Below are positions 51,830-64,000 of a stretch of DNA of 64,000 nt, in pieces. How positions within the stretch are numbered: the first letter of the stretch is position 1; every line of letters begins with the position of its first letter. Source of the DNA: Aptenodytes patagonicus. Its lineage: Eukaryota; Chordata; Aves; Sphenisciformes; Spheniscidae. Made by a program: the position numbers and the translations under genes. The DNA lies in the NCBI RefSeq assembly GCF_965638725.1, contig NC_134954.1:3529001-3593000 (forward strand), read 5' to 3'. The notes under the pieces were generated by a model that worked only from the letters and a program-made list of their open reading frames with translations, had not been told where the DNA came from and did not search any database.

Positions 51830-52860
51830 CGGGCTGAGCGTTGCCCGTTGGCTTGCGCGGAGCATCACTTACCACCGGTAGTTACCTACGCGTGACCTCG
51901 GTTCAGCTCCGGAAAAACACGTTTCGGGTGAGGACGTTACTCACTACCCCGGGGGCTTGACCCCGAGGGGAAGCCGGTGGCAGCCGCCCCCGTAGCCGAC
52001 GCAGAGCAGCTGGGTGCCGGACTGCCTTTGGCTCGCAGGAGAGGGCTTGGCACGTGGCGAACCTTACCCTGCCACGTAAGTACGCGCGTGCTTTGCTCGG
52101 TAAACTAGATGCACGCGTTTGGATGAACGAAGGCCTAAGGCTCTGCCGTTTAAAAGGAACTTTTTCGGTAAGTCGCGTAGTATTGGCTTTTTTTTAGCGG
52201 TTTCAAGAAAGGCAGGAGGCCCTTGACAGCAAGGGAAGGAGCTGCCCCGGCGGCTCTGTGAGGGCCCGCCGGTTCCCGCCGTGCCTGCCCCGGCTGGGCG
52301 GGGACAGGCCGCGGCGGGAGAGGCGGCACCGACCGCCCGCTGCCGCCGGGGCACCGCGGCCGTCGCCCGGCCGCGCCGCCAGGTGGCGCCGCCGCGCCGC
52401 GGCCACGGCGGGAAGCTGCGCGGGCCGCCCGCGCCCCGCTGAGGGGGGCTGAGGGGACGGCGGGACCGGGGGTGCCGGCGGCGGGGCCGGGGGACCGGGG
52501 GGGTGCCGGCGGCGGGCTTGTGAAGGCTGCGGGGAGGCGTGCGGGCAGCGCCAACCCCCTCCGCGGGCGGCAAGTTACAGCGAGGAGCCCGTAATGCCGG
52601 GGTCACGGCCCTCCTCGCCGGGTGCCGCAGAGGAGAGCTTGACGTTTGCGCGCCCGTGCCGCTAACAGCTCGCAGCGTGCCTCAAAGCCGTGTATTTTAT
52701 AGAGGCACAAACAGGCAATTAACCGCGGGTGCACGTCCCTCTTCAGCCACTCGGAAGCTCGCTCGGAGGTGGGTGCCTCGGCAGAAACGCGAGGGTGAAG
52801 CCGCGGCAGGAGGATGAAGGCGCTGCCCGTGACTGCCCCCGCAGGGAGGCCTGCTGCTCA
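51830..52860. promoter_or_regulatory. Second CpG island, probable promoter of an unseen gene
   Basis: Strong GC and CpG enrichment, densest at 52,200-52,660, stands in otherwise AT-rich intergenic DNA. No conserved protein is read in any frame, so it may hold a non-coding first exon. A possible plus-strand donor GAG|GTGGGT lies at 52,769 and a TATTTTATAG stretch near 52,690. In vertebrates ACSL3 lies next to MOGAT1 on the same strand and has non-coding 5' exons, so its promoter is the leading candidate. No ACSL3 coding exon is in the window. Confidence 0.65.
52376..52389 (+). promoter_or_regulatory. CTCF-like motif
   Basis: CCGCCAGGTGGCGC matches 12 of 14 positions of the CTCF core CCACCAGGGGGCGC, including the central AGG-GGC. 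It sits inside the second CpG island. Occupancy is inferred only. Confidence 0.5.
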
Positions 52861-53877
52861 GCTGGCGTTCGCCCGCCTGTGTTTTTAGAGGCAGATTTTC
52901 AGAAGCGCTCGCTGCAAAAAGCTCCAAGCGGAGCCAATATGAGGCGTGTGAAATCTGTGAAAATTAAGACCTGGAAGTCAGGCTTTCCTGAAGAGCCCAG
53001 CTTTGTGGTTTTTCCAACACCAGTGAACGAATTTTCAAAGTGGTGCGGAATTTTGGTTTTACCCTGGTCACTAGAGTCACAAATGAGTATTTTGAGACTA
53101 GCCAACAACCAGGCCTCGGCACCAAGGGACAGGCGAGGGCGGGATGTTCTTGAGTATCTGTCCCTGGGCACCAAGATTTAGGCATGTGCTCACTCGCGCT
53201 TCTAAAGCGGGACGAAACGGTGCCCAGGCAGGGTTCCCTGCCCCGCCGCATGCGTGTGGCCTGCCGTGAGTGACTCCCGGTTCTCCTCGCTTCCAGAGCA
53301 GGAAGCCAAGGCAGGTGGGATGAGAGGGAATGGTGGAGGAGGCGAGTTCGTCTTGCTGTTCCTGCTTGGGGGAACTACGGGGCTGATGCTTGCTCAAGCT
53401 TTATGGCACTAAATGCACAGAGTCCTTGCCTCCTGAGTGCTCAGGACTTTGCGTGTTTGTGTTCCTGTGCTGAGGAAGGTGTTGCTGCTCAAATGGCTTC
53501 ATTCCCTGCTACTATCTCACTTTCTTCCATCTTTTTTCCTTCTGGTTCGGTGTTTCACCTGAAAAATTCCTCTCTATATATGGCTTTGTAGCTTGACCTT
53601 TTTTTTCCTGAGGCTGGGAGGAGGAAGGAAGGCAAAGACAAGGTAACACAACTGTTGTTGCTCTGGAAGCTATTTGAAATATATCATCTTCAGCAAAAAG
53701 AAAAAAAGACCCTGTGAAAAAAACCTTAATATTCTCAAATTGGAAACCTGTGTTATAGCAGGGTTTATTTTTCAGCGTGCTCATCCTTTTGAGCCTCTCT
53801 CCCAAGCCCCACTCTGCTGTCCTGTACTTGCCATGTTGCCCCTGCGGGATGCTTTTGCCTCCCTTGTTTGCGACTTG

Positions 53878-54086
53878 AGGAAAAATTTCTTTACTGAAAG
53901 AGCGGTTAAACATTGGAACAGGCTGCCCAGGGAGGTGGTTGAGTCCCCATCCCTGGAAGTATTTAAAAGATGAGTAGATGAGGCGCTTAGGGACATGGTT
54001 TAGTGGGCATGGTGGTGTTGGGTCGATGGTTGGACTCGATGATCTTAGAGGTCTTTTCCAACCTTAATGATTCTATGATTCTATGA
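53878..54086 (+). mobile_element. CR1 LINE 3'-end fragment
   Basis: About 209 bp of CR1 3' sequence on the plus strand. It encodes the last ORF2 residues ([20 protein letters not shown]), then the 3' UTR with GGTTGGACTCGATGATCTTA and the GATTCTATGATTCTATGA tail. It is 5'-truncated, as most CR1 copies are. Confidence 0.93.
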
Positions 54087-57000
54087 CTTTCCGTTCCAGT
54101 GCTGTGTGAAGTGAGTGGCTTGGCTAATGATTGACCGATACGTTTGCCTCCTTTCTCTTCCTGCAAAGTCAGAGGTAACGCCCCTCTTTCTTTGGATACG
54201 CACTGTCCTTGGGGACAAGCAGAGGGAAGTGGGGTGTCTGGTACATGAGCTGCTGCAGGTCTTGCTGTGGCGGCTGAGACGTCACCCCTCTGCTGCCTGC
54301 CCCATCTCCCCGGTGGACGTCAGCACTCCCTTAGCAGGGCTGGTAGGACAAGATGCGTGTCCGCATCTCAGCCTGGCATCTTACCTCAAGCTATCACCGA
54401 AACTCAGGCTGGCAGCAACTGGCAGGGGCGCGAGGAAGAGGCAGGTGTGGGCAGGAACGTCTCTGTCCGCCGCCAAGACTCGTGCGCATTCACCTGTGAG
54501 CATCATCCCGGGAGAGCATCACTGCGATGCCACACATGGGGGGGTCCCAGCTGACCGATTTTAAGGGAACCAGCTTCAGCTTGAGGTAGGTGGCTGCAGG
54601 TTTAAGAGAAACTTTTGTCCCTCCTCAGGCATCGGGGCTAACAGCCGAAGCATGCTGTGCGAGGTTAAAAACTTCTAGACACTTGTTCGTCTTTTAGTCT
54701 CATGTCTCTTTTGCTTGCAAAATCTCATTTTTTAGAATACAAAAGACTTGGATTTCTAATGCTGAAAAAGTATTGATGTGATTTGTATTTAATTATCCTT
54801 TTTTTTTAAAATAATGATTCAATCTTACTGCATCTACAAGTCACGTGGAATAAGAAAAGCTTTTAAAAACGTGGAAGCTTAGTATCCCGTGCCTTGGCTC
54901 TCAGCCAGCAGTAGACAGCCTTATTACATATTCTGTCATTATTGCCTCCATCAAACAAAGTTTTGTCAGCTGTGAACCAGAGAGAGAAAAGTCTGTAATT
55001 TGACCATAAAATCTGCTGAGGTGGAAAATATTTGCTTAACCGTCATATAATGCATGGGTGGGGGAAATGGGCGTTATTACCGTAGCTCAGTTACCAATGG
55101 TGTCGTATGAAATGCTGTAGTCCTGGCTACCGCTTACAAATCAAGATAACCGGTATTATTTACCCCTCCAGAACAGGAAAAGCATTGTTGGAAATCCTGA
55201 AATATTACATGCCGTTAATTTCTGGAATTACCCATCTGAACACATTGTATTTGCACTCTTTTGGGCAATAAGCAGGCCCTATGTAAACAAAGGTCGATGC
55301 CAAAGGGCATTTTACCCCAGTAATGACTGTAAATTAATGCAATTAGATTGGACTCAAGTTGTGAGAAGCTGAAGTTCCCGGGAAGCCCTCCACCTTTCCA
55401 CCTTCTCCTGCCCATAGGGATGGCTGGCTGTTCAAACTGGACGGCTTTCTTTGGCCCATCGGTATTAATTTTGATAGAAACATGTATTAGGATTTTTACT
55501 TTCAGGTGAAAATAGCGGCTAGTGGCTTGACTTCATTCTGGCTTACGTCTTGACGTAAGGATGTCTTTCGTGGGACTGTTCTCTGAAACGTAGAAGTTTT
55601 TCATGTGAACACGCGGAAGCGGGGCGAGGGGTCAAAGCTGACAATTTTCTCTGGAAATGAGGGGTGCGATACCTTCTTTAAACCTGCCTGCTTGTCATAT
55701 CTAGCTTTTGCGTCCGCCTCCTCCGTCCTGACAGCAACCGGGGAACAGCGTGAGAGGTTTCTGTTGCCGGTGCTGGTCAGCGTTTCCTCACTTGAAGCAA
55801 CTCTGCCACTCTTGAAGAGAGCGGTTTCCCTGCTGACGGGCCAGCCTGTTACATCAACTGCTCTCCGAACAGTAGCCGACAGCGCTAATCTGCATTATGT
55901 GGGATTAAACAGGCACAGTAATTAACTAGCATAAGCGCTTTAGCAACTTTTGGCCTTTGAATTGCAGTGTGTCCTCTATATTGTGGTGCAGAGACTCTGT
56001 AAGGTGGGAAGCTGGGGAGCAGCTGGGGAGAAGAAAACGAAGCTAATTTCAGCCGCAAGCAACAGTGAGAGGGAGAGAGAAGATGCACACGGCCAAGCCC
56101 AAATAACCGTCGTTGTTTTTGAGGAGTCAGGTTATGCTGAATATCTTACAGGTGTGTTGAAAAGGCAGTGCGGGCACTGGTATCCACAGCTCTCACTGAA
56201 TCCAAACGACTAGGGAAGAAATGGCTCCATTTTCAACCTTATGTTAAGTGTTATTCCCAGGTGAGAAGTGAAGTTGTACCTAGGGGTTCACTCCTTCACT
56301 TTTACAGTGTTTACTCATCACAAGTCATACCTTTAACTAACTCTTACTGTTGTGCTGGGAGATTCAGTTCAAACGCCCATCCCCGAGCGGAACTAAAATG
56401 CTAATGTAGCCACGTCAATAATTTCCCCCAGCCGCTATCCTCAGGTTCTGGACTCTGCTCAGTGACCAAACATCTTGTAACCTTTAAGGCATCCATCCCG
56501 ACAAGCACTACAGAAATAAGTCCAAAGCGACGTGTCTTTTCACTGGTGTATGGCAACCCTTAAATATATCTGATGCAGCTAATTCAGATCTGCTTTGAAT
56601 CAGCAGGGAAGGGTGAAATGCATTTGACTGTAGCATTTTCTCCTTCTTTGAAAACATACGGTGCCAGGGGAAAGGTCTTGAAGTCAGCAGGAAAACTTGA
56701 GAAGACTCCACTCCCCCAGTAGATAGCGTGTTATCCCGGGTCTTACGTGTGAAGCTTGTTTCAGTTTTACGTAAGGCAAAAGTTAGGAGTCACCAGCAGG
56801 TCGTCTGAAATTTGTAGGGCTCAAGGAAGAAGGGCTGATCCGGGCTGCCTCGTAGACCATGTGGGCTTCTTGTTTGTTTGACTTTCAGACTCGGGGTCCT
56901 CTTGCGAGCCTCGCAGGAATGTGTTCTCAAGACCTTTTTGCCTTTCTGGTAGTGTTGTCTTCGGAGACTGGACATTTCAGAGCAAAGCACTTGAAGTTTT

Positions 57001-60000
57001 CTCATTGCCCAGGTGGTCCCACGGCACTCCAGATGTCTTAGGAACCGTCGAGACAATGCGTACTGCTGAAGTGAACAGAAACCTTGTGTGATGGGCTTCA
57101 GCGCTGTGCCACAAACCCCATGGGAATGAAGCGCTTCAGAGAGCCCTAATTCAGTCTCAAAAACTCGTAGTAAACTTGGGAGAAGTTACTTGTGCCAGTG
57201 GATAATCGGCTCAAGAGGATTCCACTTACAGGTACTGACGGTGCAACGACTTCCCTCATGCGTTTAAAACCAAATTCGAATGAGAAAATTGTTCTTCTGC
57301 TGGCTTCTCAGTCCTTTTAACCAAGTAAAAGCGGGTCTGATCCAGTAGTCTGAACGTGGTCCAGAAGTCAGGACAGTGGGTCGGCAAACGGGGAACGGGT
57401 TCACAAAGGGCTGACCATTTTGTAATAAACAAACCAGAGTTCATTAATTGATTGCCTTGGGATTCGGACCAGGCCCTCGTCCTCTGCGCCTCGGTTTTCC
57501 TCTTTGGCCGCAGCATCATTACCGCTTCCCAGGCGTCTACTGCTGCCAACTGCTGAAAGTGTAGCTAGATACCAAAGCCTGCTGGTGCTCGCTGGCGGGT
57601 ACGGCTCTGTCACAGGCTGCTCCCCCTGCGGCACCTGGGGCCCCCACTTCTAATAACCAATCGGTACAAACCCTAGCGTAAAAAGTAGAAGAGAATAAGG
57701 TATTTTAGTGGCCCGATCCCAGCGAACGCTAAATTTCCTTGTCTCTCAAAATCCAGTGCTGAAAACCTGACCCTCACTGCGAGGTGAGTAGCCCTACCAA
57801 GAGTCTCTTGAGAAGCTCGTCTCCCTCTGAAGAAAACCACTGGTGGGTGTGAAAAGCTGTGATTCTTATCTCAGTCTGGGCATGCTGCCAGCGGAGATAA
57901 AACTAGTGAGTGATATTGTCACCAACTTGGGTCTTCTTTTTGAAGCATTGACATTTACCTTCATAGAAGAGACAGTTCCTAGATTCCTCCTTTAGACAAT
58001 AATTTTTGTTTTAAAAGCTGGTATAAACTCCGTAATTGATCTTTTCTGTAAGAGACGGGAAAATGAAATGGACACATTACTTATAGTGAAACCATTAGTA
58101 AAAAACAAAGTACGTAAGAAAGTGATCCACGCTTGAAGGAACAAAACCAAAAGTATGAATGTAACAACATAAAGTGACTTTGAAGTTCAACTAATTGTTT
58201 TACTAACTGGAATCCTAAACCCCATGTCTTGTTTCTACAAGAATCTCTTCACCTGGTTTTGTACGATGATAGCCTGGCACTCGTAAACTTTTGGGAGAAA
58301 GGTTACTGGTTTGGATACCTGCATGGAAATCTGGAGTTTTAAAAATGTTTATTACACTCTTTGTCTACAGTCCTTCACGGCGGCAGCTGGATATTAATGT
58401 TGACACGCTTAATATGCATATGGCATTACTACCAATTTTGCTAACATTGTATGTGATGTACCCTTTTCAGTATTGGAAGGATATTCTTCTAATAGCGCTT
58501 GACTATATTGCTATGTTTGCTGTGTAGGATTTCACAGTGCAAGGTGGTAAAAGCTAGGAAAAATAGAGAAGAGCGTGAAATTGGCTCTTTCCGTGTAAAA
58601 TTGCTAATCACGTGCCATTGCACTTCTTGCACAGTTGCATCAAAAAAAAATCTGATTCTGCTTCCAGTGAAGGTTCGTATTGCAGGGCCCTGTGACACCT
58701 TCTGCTGTAAACGCAACTTCTTTGCTTAACGCAAAGGGGTGTTTGCAAAAGGGCATAATTTGAGCTGTGTGCTGAGATTTAAGGTGCTCCTCAAAGGCGA
58801 GGCTGTTGGGTACGATGCTTTTGGCTTCGTTCACAATTCCTGTTCAGCTTGTTGCCGCTCCTGACCCCATCTACGCAAGGGGAGGGCTGCTCTGCCCCAT
58901 GGTGGAGAAGCAGCCAGGCACAGCCTCCCCAGCTTGGCCTATCTACGAGGGCATCTAGATGGCACTCGCCGGGGTGGTGTCCCGCTGGAGTCACCCGCTG
59001 CTCACGGTCAACGGGTGGAGCGAGAACGGGGCCGAACCGGTCACTGACATCAATGGGCAGCGGTCTCAGTGGGTGACAAGAGACTGGTTGGCTTTACTTA
59101 AGCTGTGAGAAGGCAAAACCAGCCGCCATCGGGGAGTGCAGAGGGACAGCTGTGGTTTTATTTAATTGCTTGCATTAAAACAATATATGAAAACGAATTG
59201 GAGCGTAACGTACAACCGTCCCCAGTCATGGCTCCCGGGCTCCACCGCGACCACCTGCTGGCTTGTTCCCTCTCCAGCCCTGACTGCAGAGGGGCATTTG
59301 ATTCCTTCTCTGTTTTAAGCCGTAGCCTCGATTGCACGTGAAAACTGCACTCTTGGCCACCCTCCAGAGTTGTAACCCGGTTGCCAGAACTTATTAAAAA
59401 ACCACCAGCCGACCCGCTGTATCGTTTAATCTTTTCTCTGATCACGAACGGTACAGAGGTGCATTTTTAATGCACCAGGACTGACGTTTGATGTAATGCC
59501 AATGCTGCTATGGTTTTTCATTATTCCTTGGGATGACTTTCAATTAAATTTTCAACAGAAAAATAGCTTTCCGTTGCGTGTTCACTAGCAATATATTTGA
59601 ATTTATCAGGTGTTGAAATGAATGGTATTGTTAAAAAATCAGGCTGAGCATTGGTAAAACATGATTTCTCTACAGCACAGTTAGCTAGATCTCCTAGTTT
59701 AATAATTTATAAACATCTGAAATTAAAAGAATTAGAACATAATGTCCAGGTCCTTTTAACGTTTGAAAAGGGCTTTGCAGCCACCCCTAAGTTTTGGTTA
59801 GGGGCTCGCAGCAAAGGAGCTACAACGGATGGGAGATGTAAAAAGTTAATTAATGAGCAAACAAGCAGTTCCACATACGTGTACATCTATACATGCGTGT
59901 GCAGGTATGTAATAAAATGACAGAACTTTCTGTAGCTAATTTCCACTCCTAATAGCTCTTAGTAATTTTGAATGATGGCTTTTCTTTTCATGAGCTTTCT

Positions 60001-63000
60001 TAGTTCTCTCATAAAGCACTTGAAGTCTAACTTACTGGTGTGTAAAGCAACCTGAGGGTTGTCATTGCTCTACTATACCCCAGATCAAATTAAAGGGAAG
60101 GGGTTTATGTTTTAAATGTGCATTAATTCCATCAGCACTCTCGTCATCAGTCCTGGGCTTGTTCCACCTTTTTATATGAAGTGCGTACCTGGATTCTCAA
60201 AAGTATTGTGCTTAGTACAGCAATATTGATGAAATTAAGTGAAATCTTTCAGAATGTATATACGCACCTGGATTTCTGTTCTGGTCGGATTCTTCAAAAG
60301 TTTCCTGGTTCATCATAGATTTCAAGCAAATCTTCGCAACTAAAGAAATATGCACAAAGAACTAGAGAGGAGCCTGGATGGGAGTTTCCTGGTTTTAAGT
60401 TTGAAGAGTGCAAATCTGGAACCTGACTTCACGGCCGAAGCCCACGTCTGGTGACCCAATGCCGTGATTTCAGCTGCTTTCAGATCACTCCCCTCCAATA
60501 AAAGCAAGTGATGAGGACGGAACAAATTACTTCAGCGAGGCTAAATCACGGCCTTAATGATATGCAACGTAAGGTAATGAGAGTCGTAGGCTGTGACGGC
60601 GGGTTGCTGGTATTCTCGCTGCTGACCTGTTGCTCATGCCTCTCCCCCGGGGGAGAAGCTCCATTTTGTTTATTTCCTAAACTGAATCATTTCAGAAATC
60701 TGGCCGAGAAGACGGACATACCCAGAGTGAGCTGGAGGAGCTGAGGGGGTAACCGAGGCTGAGGGCACAGCAGCTGAGAAGGGGGCTCCGGGTGAGCGCC
60801 GCTTGGCTTGCCGGAGGAGATGCTCGGTGGAGCCACAGCCTTAGACATGGGCCGGTAGAGCTGCAAGGAAGCTGAGGAGCAATATCATGGCTGTCAATAA
60901 GACATGAGTGTCACCCCTGGATCTGCACCCGCCTGAACTCCAGAGGTATTTGGATATAGAGTGAAGTCTTCACCCACCTGGTGTTAATAGAAATGCTCTG
61001 ACTCCTGGGGGAAGGGGATTTACCCATGCTTTTTTCAATTCAGCGGTGAGAAAAGGAGGGCCTAGCTTCACTCTTTGGAGCTGGCCATCACTGCCCGGTG
61101 GTATCTCCAATATAAATGTCTGATGGGTGCCCTGGTTGGTGCTTAGCCGTTCAGCCCAGCAAGAGGTTTCCTGAGCTGGGCCTGGCAAAAATAAAGATGT
61201 TGGGATTTGGTTGTTAGCAAATATAAAATGTCTTTTTGTTTTGGTACGTAAATCTTTTTATTTAATGGGCAATAATACTGTATAGGTGACCTAGTGATGG
61301 ATTAAAAAACCCCCCATAAAATAGCTTCATAGAAAAAAACCACAGATGTGTTAAGAGCGTTTTTGTTTTGTTTTGTTTTCCTTATTGCAAGCCTCTTCAT
61401 GTTTCTAAGACCTTGTCTGCAGCGGGCTTTTAGCCTCTGCTTGGATTATAGCAGTGTACCTGATGCAAACCGCTGGTGCGGATATGCTGCCACTAAATGC
61501 ACGATGGCTGGAGCAGCAAATACTCACTGAGAACGCAGGGTACAGACAGCAAGGAGGGAAAGGAGCGTGCATGGGGCAGGCTGTGAAGTGTAAAGAGTCC
61601 GGTGACTGATAGTTTTTGGTGGTGTGTTTGTTTATTTTTGCTCAGGGGATGAGCTAGAGAGGAGGCAAACAACTACCACCAGAAAGCAAGGTGGTGCCAG
61701 GCAGGTGGTACAAGAGATGGTGCGGAGTCACCTACCCTCCTGCAGGCAAGGATGTCTGTAATTAGCATGCAGAGTAGTGTCTGAAATGAGGCTGCTGTGC
61801 CTCCGTCGCCGGTATCCAGCTATGCAAACAGGCACACAGGGCACGTCACCCTCCCAGGTATTTACCCACATACCTACGGCCGGGCTGTGAATTCAGCAGC
61901 AGCCAACACCCACGGAAGCCAACAGGAGTCTGGCTCAAGCGAGAGGGATGTAATTTTGCTTTTTAGTTACCAGGTATTGCATCTAACTGAACTTGCTGCA
62001 GGGGAGAAAGGCTGATCTTAAGCTGATAATCCCTTGTTTAGATGTGACTTAAAATAACTGGCTTTGGGGAGCAGCAGTGCCTCCGCTGACCCCAGTGAGA
62101 ATTGTCCTCCTGCCAGCACCGGCTGCAGGTCCCAGAATTACCGCTGAGAATGACATCAAAGGCCCACTATCCCGTCTTTTCCGTCACCCATTGAAGGACT
62201 GACTGAAAACCAAGAGCAAGAGCTGCTCTGAGCCACCAAGACCTGGAGAACCGGAGTCGGTTTGAACTCCCCTCCCCGCCTCGTTTCAGCACAAGCGGTC
62301 AGCCAGCGGTTAGCCGAGCTAAGGGGCAGGGAATGCAGCCGTTGAGAGGTGATCATTAAACCTGTCATGAAGAGGGGCTATTACCACAATTAGTGCCGAC
62401 GAGATGGGATATGGACGCACGAGCTTCCCATTGTTTTTTAAATATATCCGGCTTTCTGCGGATAACCACTTGTTTGTCAGTTCAGGATACCCATAGCTAA
62501 CTCTTACTGTCACATTTGGAAATTTTAGCTCATGATGGAAAAATAAAGGCGCGTAGGGGGAGGTGTCACTAAAAGCTAGTGATGAATCCTGGCACTGCCA
62601 GCATTTCGGATGGCGTGAACACATCTCCATGCACTCAAGAGCTAGTAATCTGTGTCCTTGTTACTCATCATCATGTGCCTAACCATAACTATGGTTTTAG
62701 TTACAAGGCAGCAGAAGTATGCATGGTTTTTTTCAAGTATGAAAAGGCCTTTTCCTTGTGGCTGGAGTCTCCTACGCTAATTTGCCAGCCTCTAAACTTT
62801 GATCTTAGTCTAGTGCAACTGCTGTAAGACCAAGGGCTGTGTTCCATGTACCACAACAAGCGATGAAGACAAAGAAAAAGGGCAAAGGTGATGGAGAGCA
62901 GGGGTTACAGCAGCTGAGTTGGAGCATTTGAGTTATGCCCTGGGAACAGCCTGCTCCAGATAAAGTTGTTCGTGAGGACTACGGTTCTTGCAGGAGGGGA

Positions 63001-64000
63001 AAAATCAGAATTTTCAGGGGACCCCAAAAGTTTAGTTATAAACAGGAGGATTACCTATGCGTTGGCCTCTCCTTCCTCGGCACCGGTTTTGTTGTGCTCT
63101 TGTAGAAGAGCTATTGTTGAAATATAACACAACCTTCTTGAAATGGCAGTGGCAGTTCTCCTGCCTGCGTTTCCAGCTGGGCACCGCTGGGCTGCTCCAC
63201 AGCTGGCACTTCAAACATGACTTCTTTGGGACTTACGTTAGCCAATTCCCATGATATCATAGCATGTATATATTTCCTAAATCAAGGAGTGGGTTCTGTA
63301 GGCAGCAAGCGTCTCTCAAAAGCCACGTTGTAAGCCTAATTTTTTAAAAAAAATCTTTACTTGTGCCCCAGAACATCTAAAGAGCGTTAATAGCAAATCT
63401 AAGATTGCATCCTTTGCATTCTGGATTCGGAGCCCATCAAGATTTCAGGCTTTGTTTATACAAGCACTGATGTCTTCTTTGCTGGGGTTTTTTTAGATGA
63501 AGACTAGTTTTTCTTTTGTATTTGACTGTGGTAAATGAAACGCAAGAAAACCACGGGTTCCCCCAAGGCTGACTGTGAGGGCTAGAAGTGCTTTGGGAGC
63601 ACTGCTTTTCAGCAGGTTGGGAGATCATTTGGTGCCTTAGAATTAAGAGCGCGGCTATTTAGTATTCCTCCAGGCAAAAGATATTACTAAATATAATATC
63701 AAACTATTAAATAAGGGTGATGGGGTGTCATCTGTTCCACACTGCATGATTCTTTGTATATTTGCAGAATAGTACTAATCAACTTCTAAAATCAAACTGC
63801 AAGCGGGATTTTTTTCTCGCTTAAAAAATAACTGCTCTTTTCATGGCGTAATGACTATGATGCTGATCGTTACCTTCAGGGCTGTGTACTGAGGAGGAGA
63901 TGGATGGAGTAATAAAAAAGTGTAAAGGGCTTCATGAATTGGTGTTGCAAACTGTTAAAGATAGATAGAAATAAAGACGGAGCAGTTAAGCATCTTTTTT
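54087..64000. other. Intergenic or intron of a downstream gene; no exon seen
   Basis: Ten kilobases with only short ORFs lacking recognisable motifs. If the second CpG island is the ACSL3 promoter, this would be ACSL3 intron 1. Only simple repeats were noted, such as (TTTTG)n at 61,360. Confidence 0.55.
61360..61379. repeat. (TTTTG)n pentanucleotide repeat
   Basis: Four consecutive TTTTG-type units, preceded by an AT-rich stretch. Confidence 0.7.

Noticed and set aside
52064..52606. 180-aa and 134-aa minus-strand ORFs in the second CpG island
   Set aside because: Low-complexity Pro/Ala/Arg composition with no motif and a competing ORF in other frames. Explained by GC content.
53674..53973. 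99-aa ORF with a [25 protein letters not shown] end
   Set aside because: The C-terminal part is the tail of CR1 ORF2, so it was annotated as a CR1 fragment instead.
54087..64000. Search for ACSL3 coding exons
   Set aside because: None of the expected AMP-binding motifs (such as YTSGSTGLPKG) or the N-terminal segment was found on either strand.

Overview
This is vertebrate nuclear DNA, almost certainly from a bird. It has spliced genes with GT-AG introns, CpG-island promoters, two CR1 retrotransposon copies ending in the avian-type (ATTCTATG)n tail, and a solo LTR of a type I associate with bird genomes. It contains no bacterial-style operon, CRISPR array or other prokaryotic system. The species cannot be told from the sequence.

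Left part (1-21,074, minus strand): FARSB, the beta subunit of cytosolic phenylalanyl-tRNA synthetase. Fifteen coding exons join in one intact reading frame (488 codons plus one base), starting at the ATG at 21,074-21,072. The C-terminal roughly 100 codons lie beyond the left edge. Positions 1-3,110 are intron 15.

Middle (20,500-22,480): a CpG island of about 2 kb lies between two head-to-head genes whose start codons are about 1.3 kb apart. It is probably a shared or closely spaced divergent promoter and carries an NRF1-type site just upstream of the FARSB ATG.

Right of it (22,381-46,007, plus strand): MOGAT1, monoacylglycerol O-acyltransferase 1, complete in six coding exons (334 aa) with the HPHG motif of the DGAT2 family. 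Its introns hold a truncated, frameshifted CR1 (intron 3, antisense), a 529-bp solo LTR (intron 4, antisense) and several old tRNA-derived (MIR-like) SINE fragments. Candidate poly(A) signals lie at 46,373, 47,633 and 49,662.

Far right (about 46-64 kb): mostly non-coding. It contains a 104-bp tandem duplication with a perfect palindrome at its junction, a second CpG island (about 51.8-52.85 kb) with a CTCF-like motif, and a short CR1 3' end. By synteny (FARSB-MOGAT1-ACSL3 in other vertebrates) the second island could be the ACSL3 promoter, but I found no ACSL3 coding exon here.

The two genes are not functionally linked: one charges tRNA-Phe in the cytosol, the other makes diacylglycerol at the ER. 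They share only the promoter region. I found no convincing novel system. The most unusual items are the tandem duplication, the nearly pure A/C tract next to the CR1, the NAGNAG acceptor of MOGAT1 exon 2 and the unexplained second CpG island.
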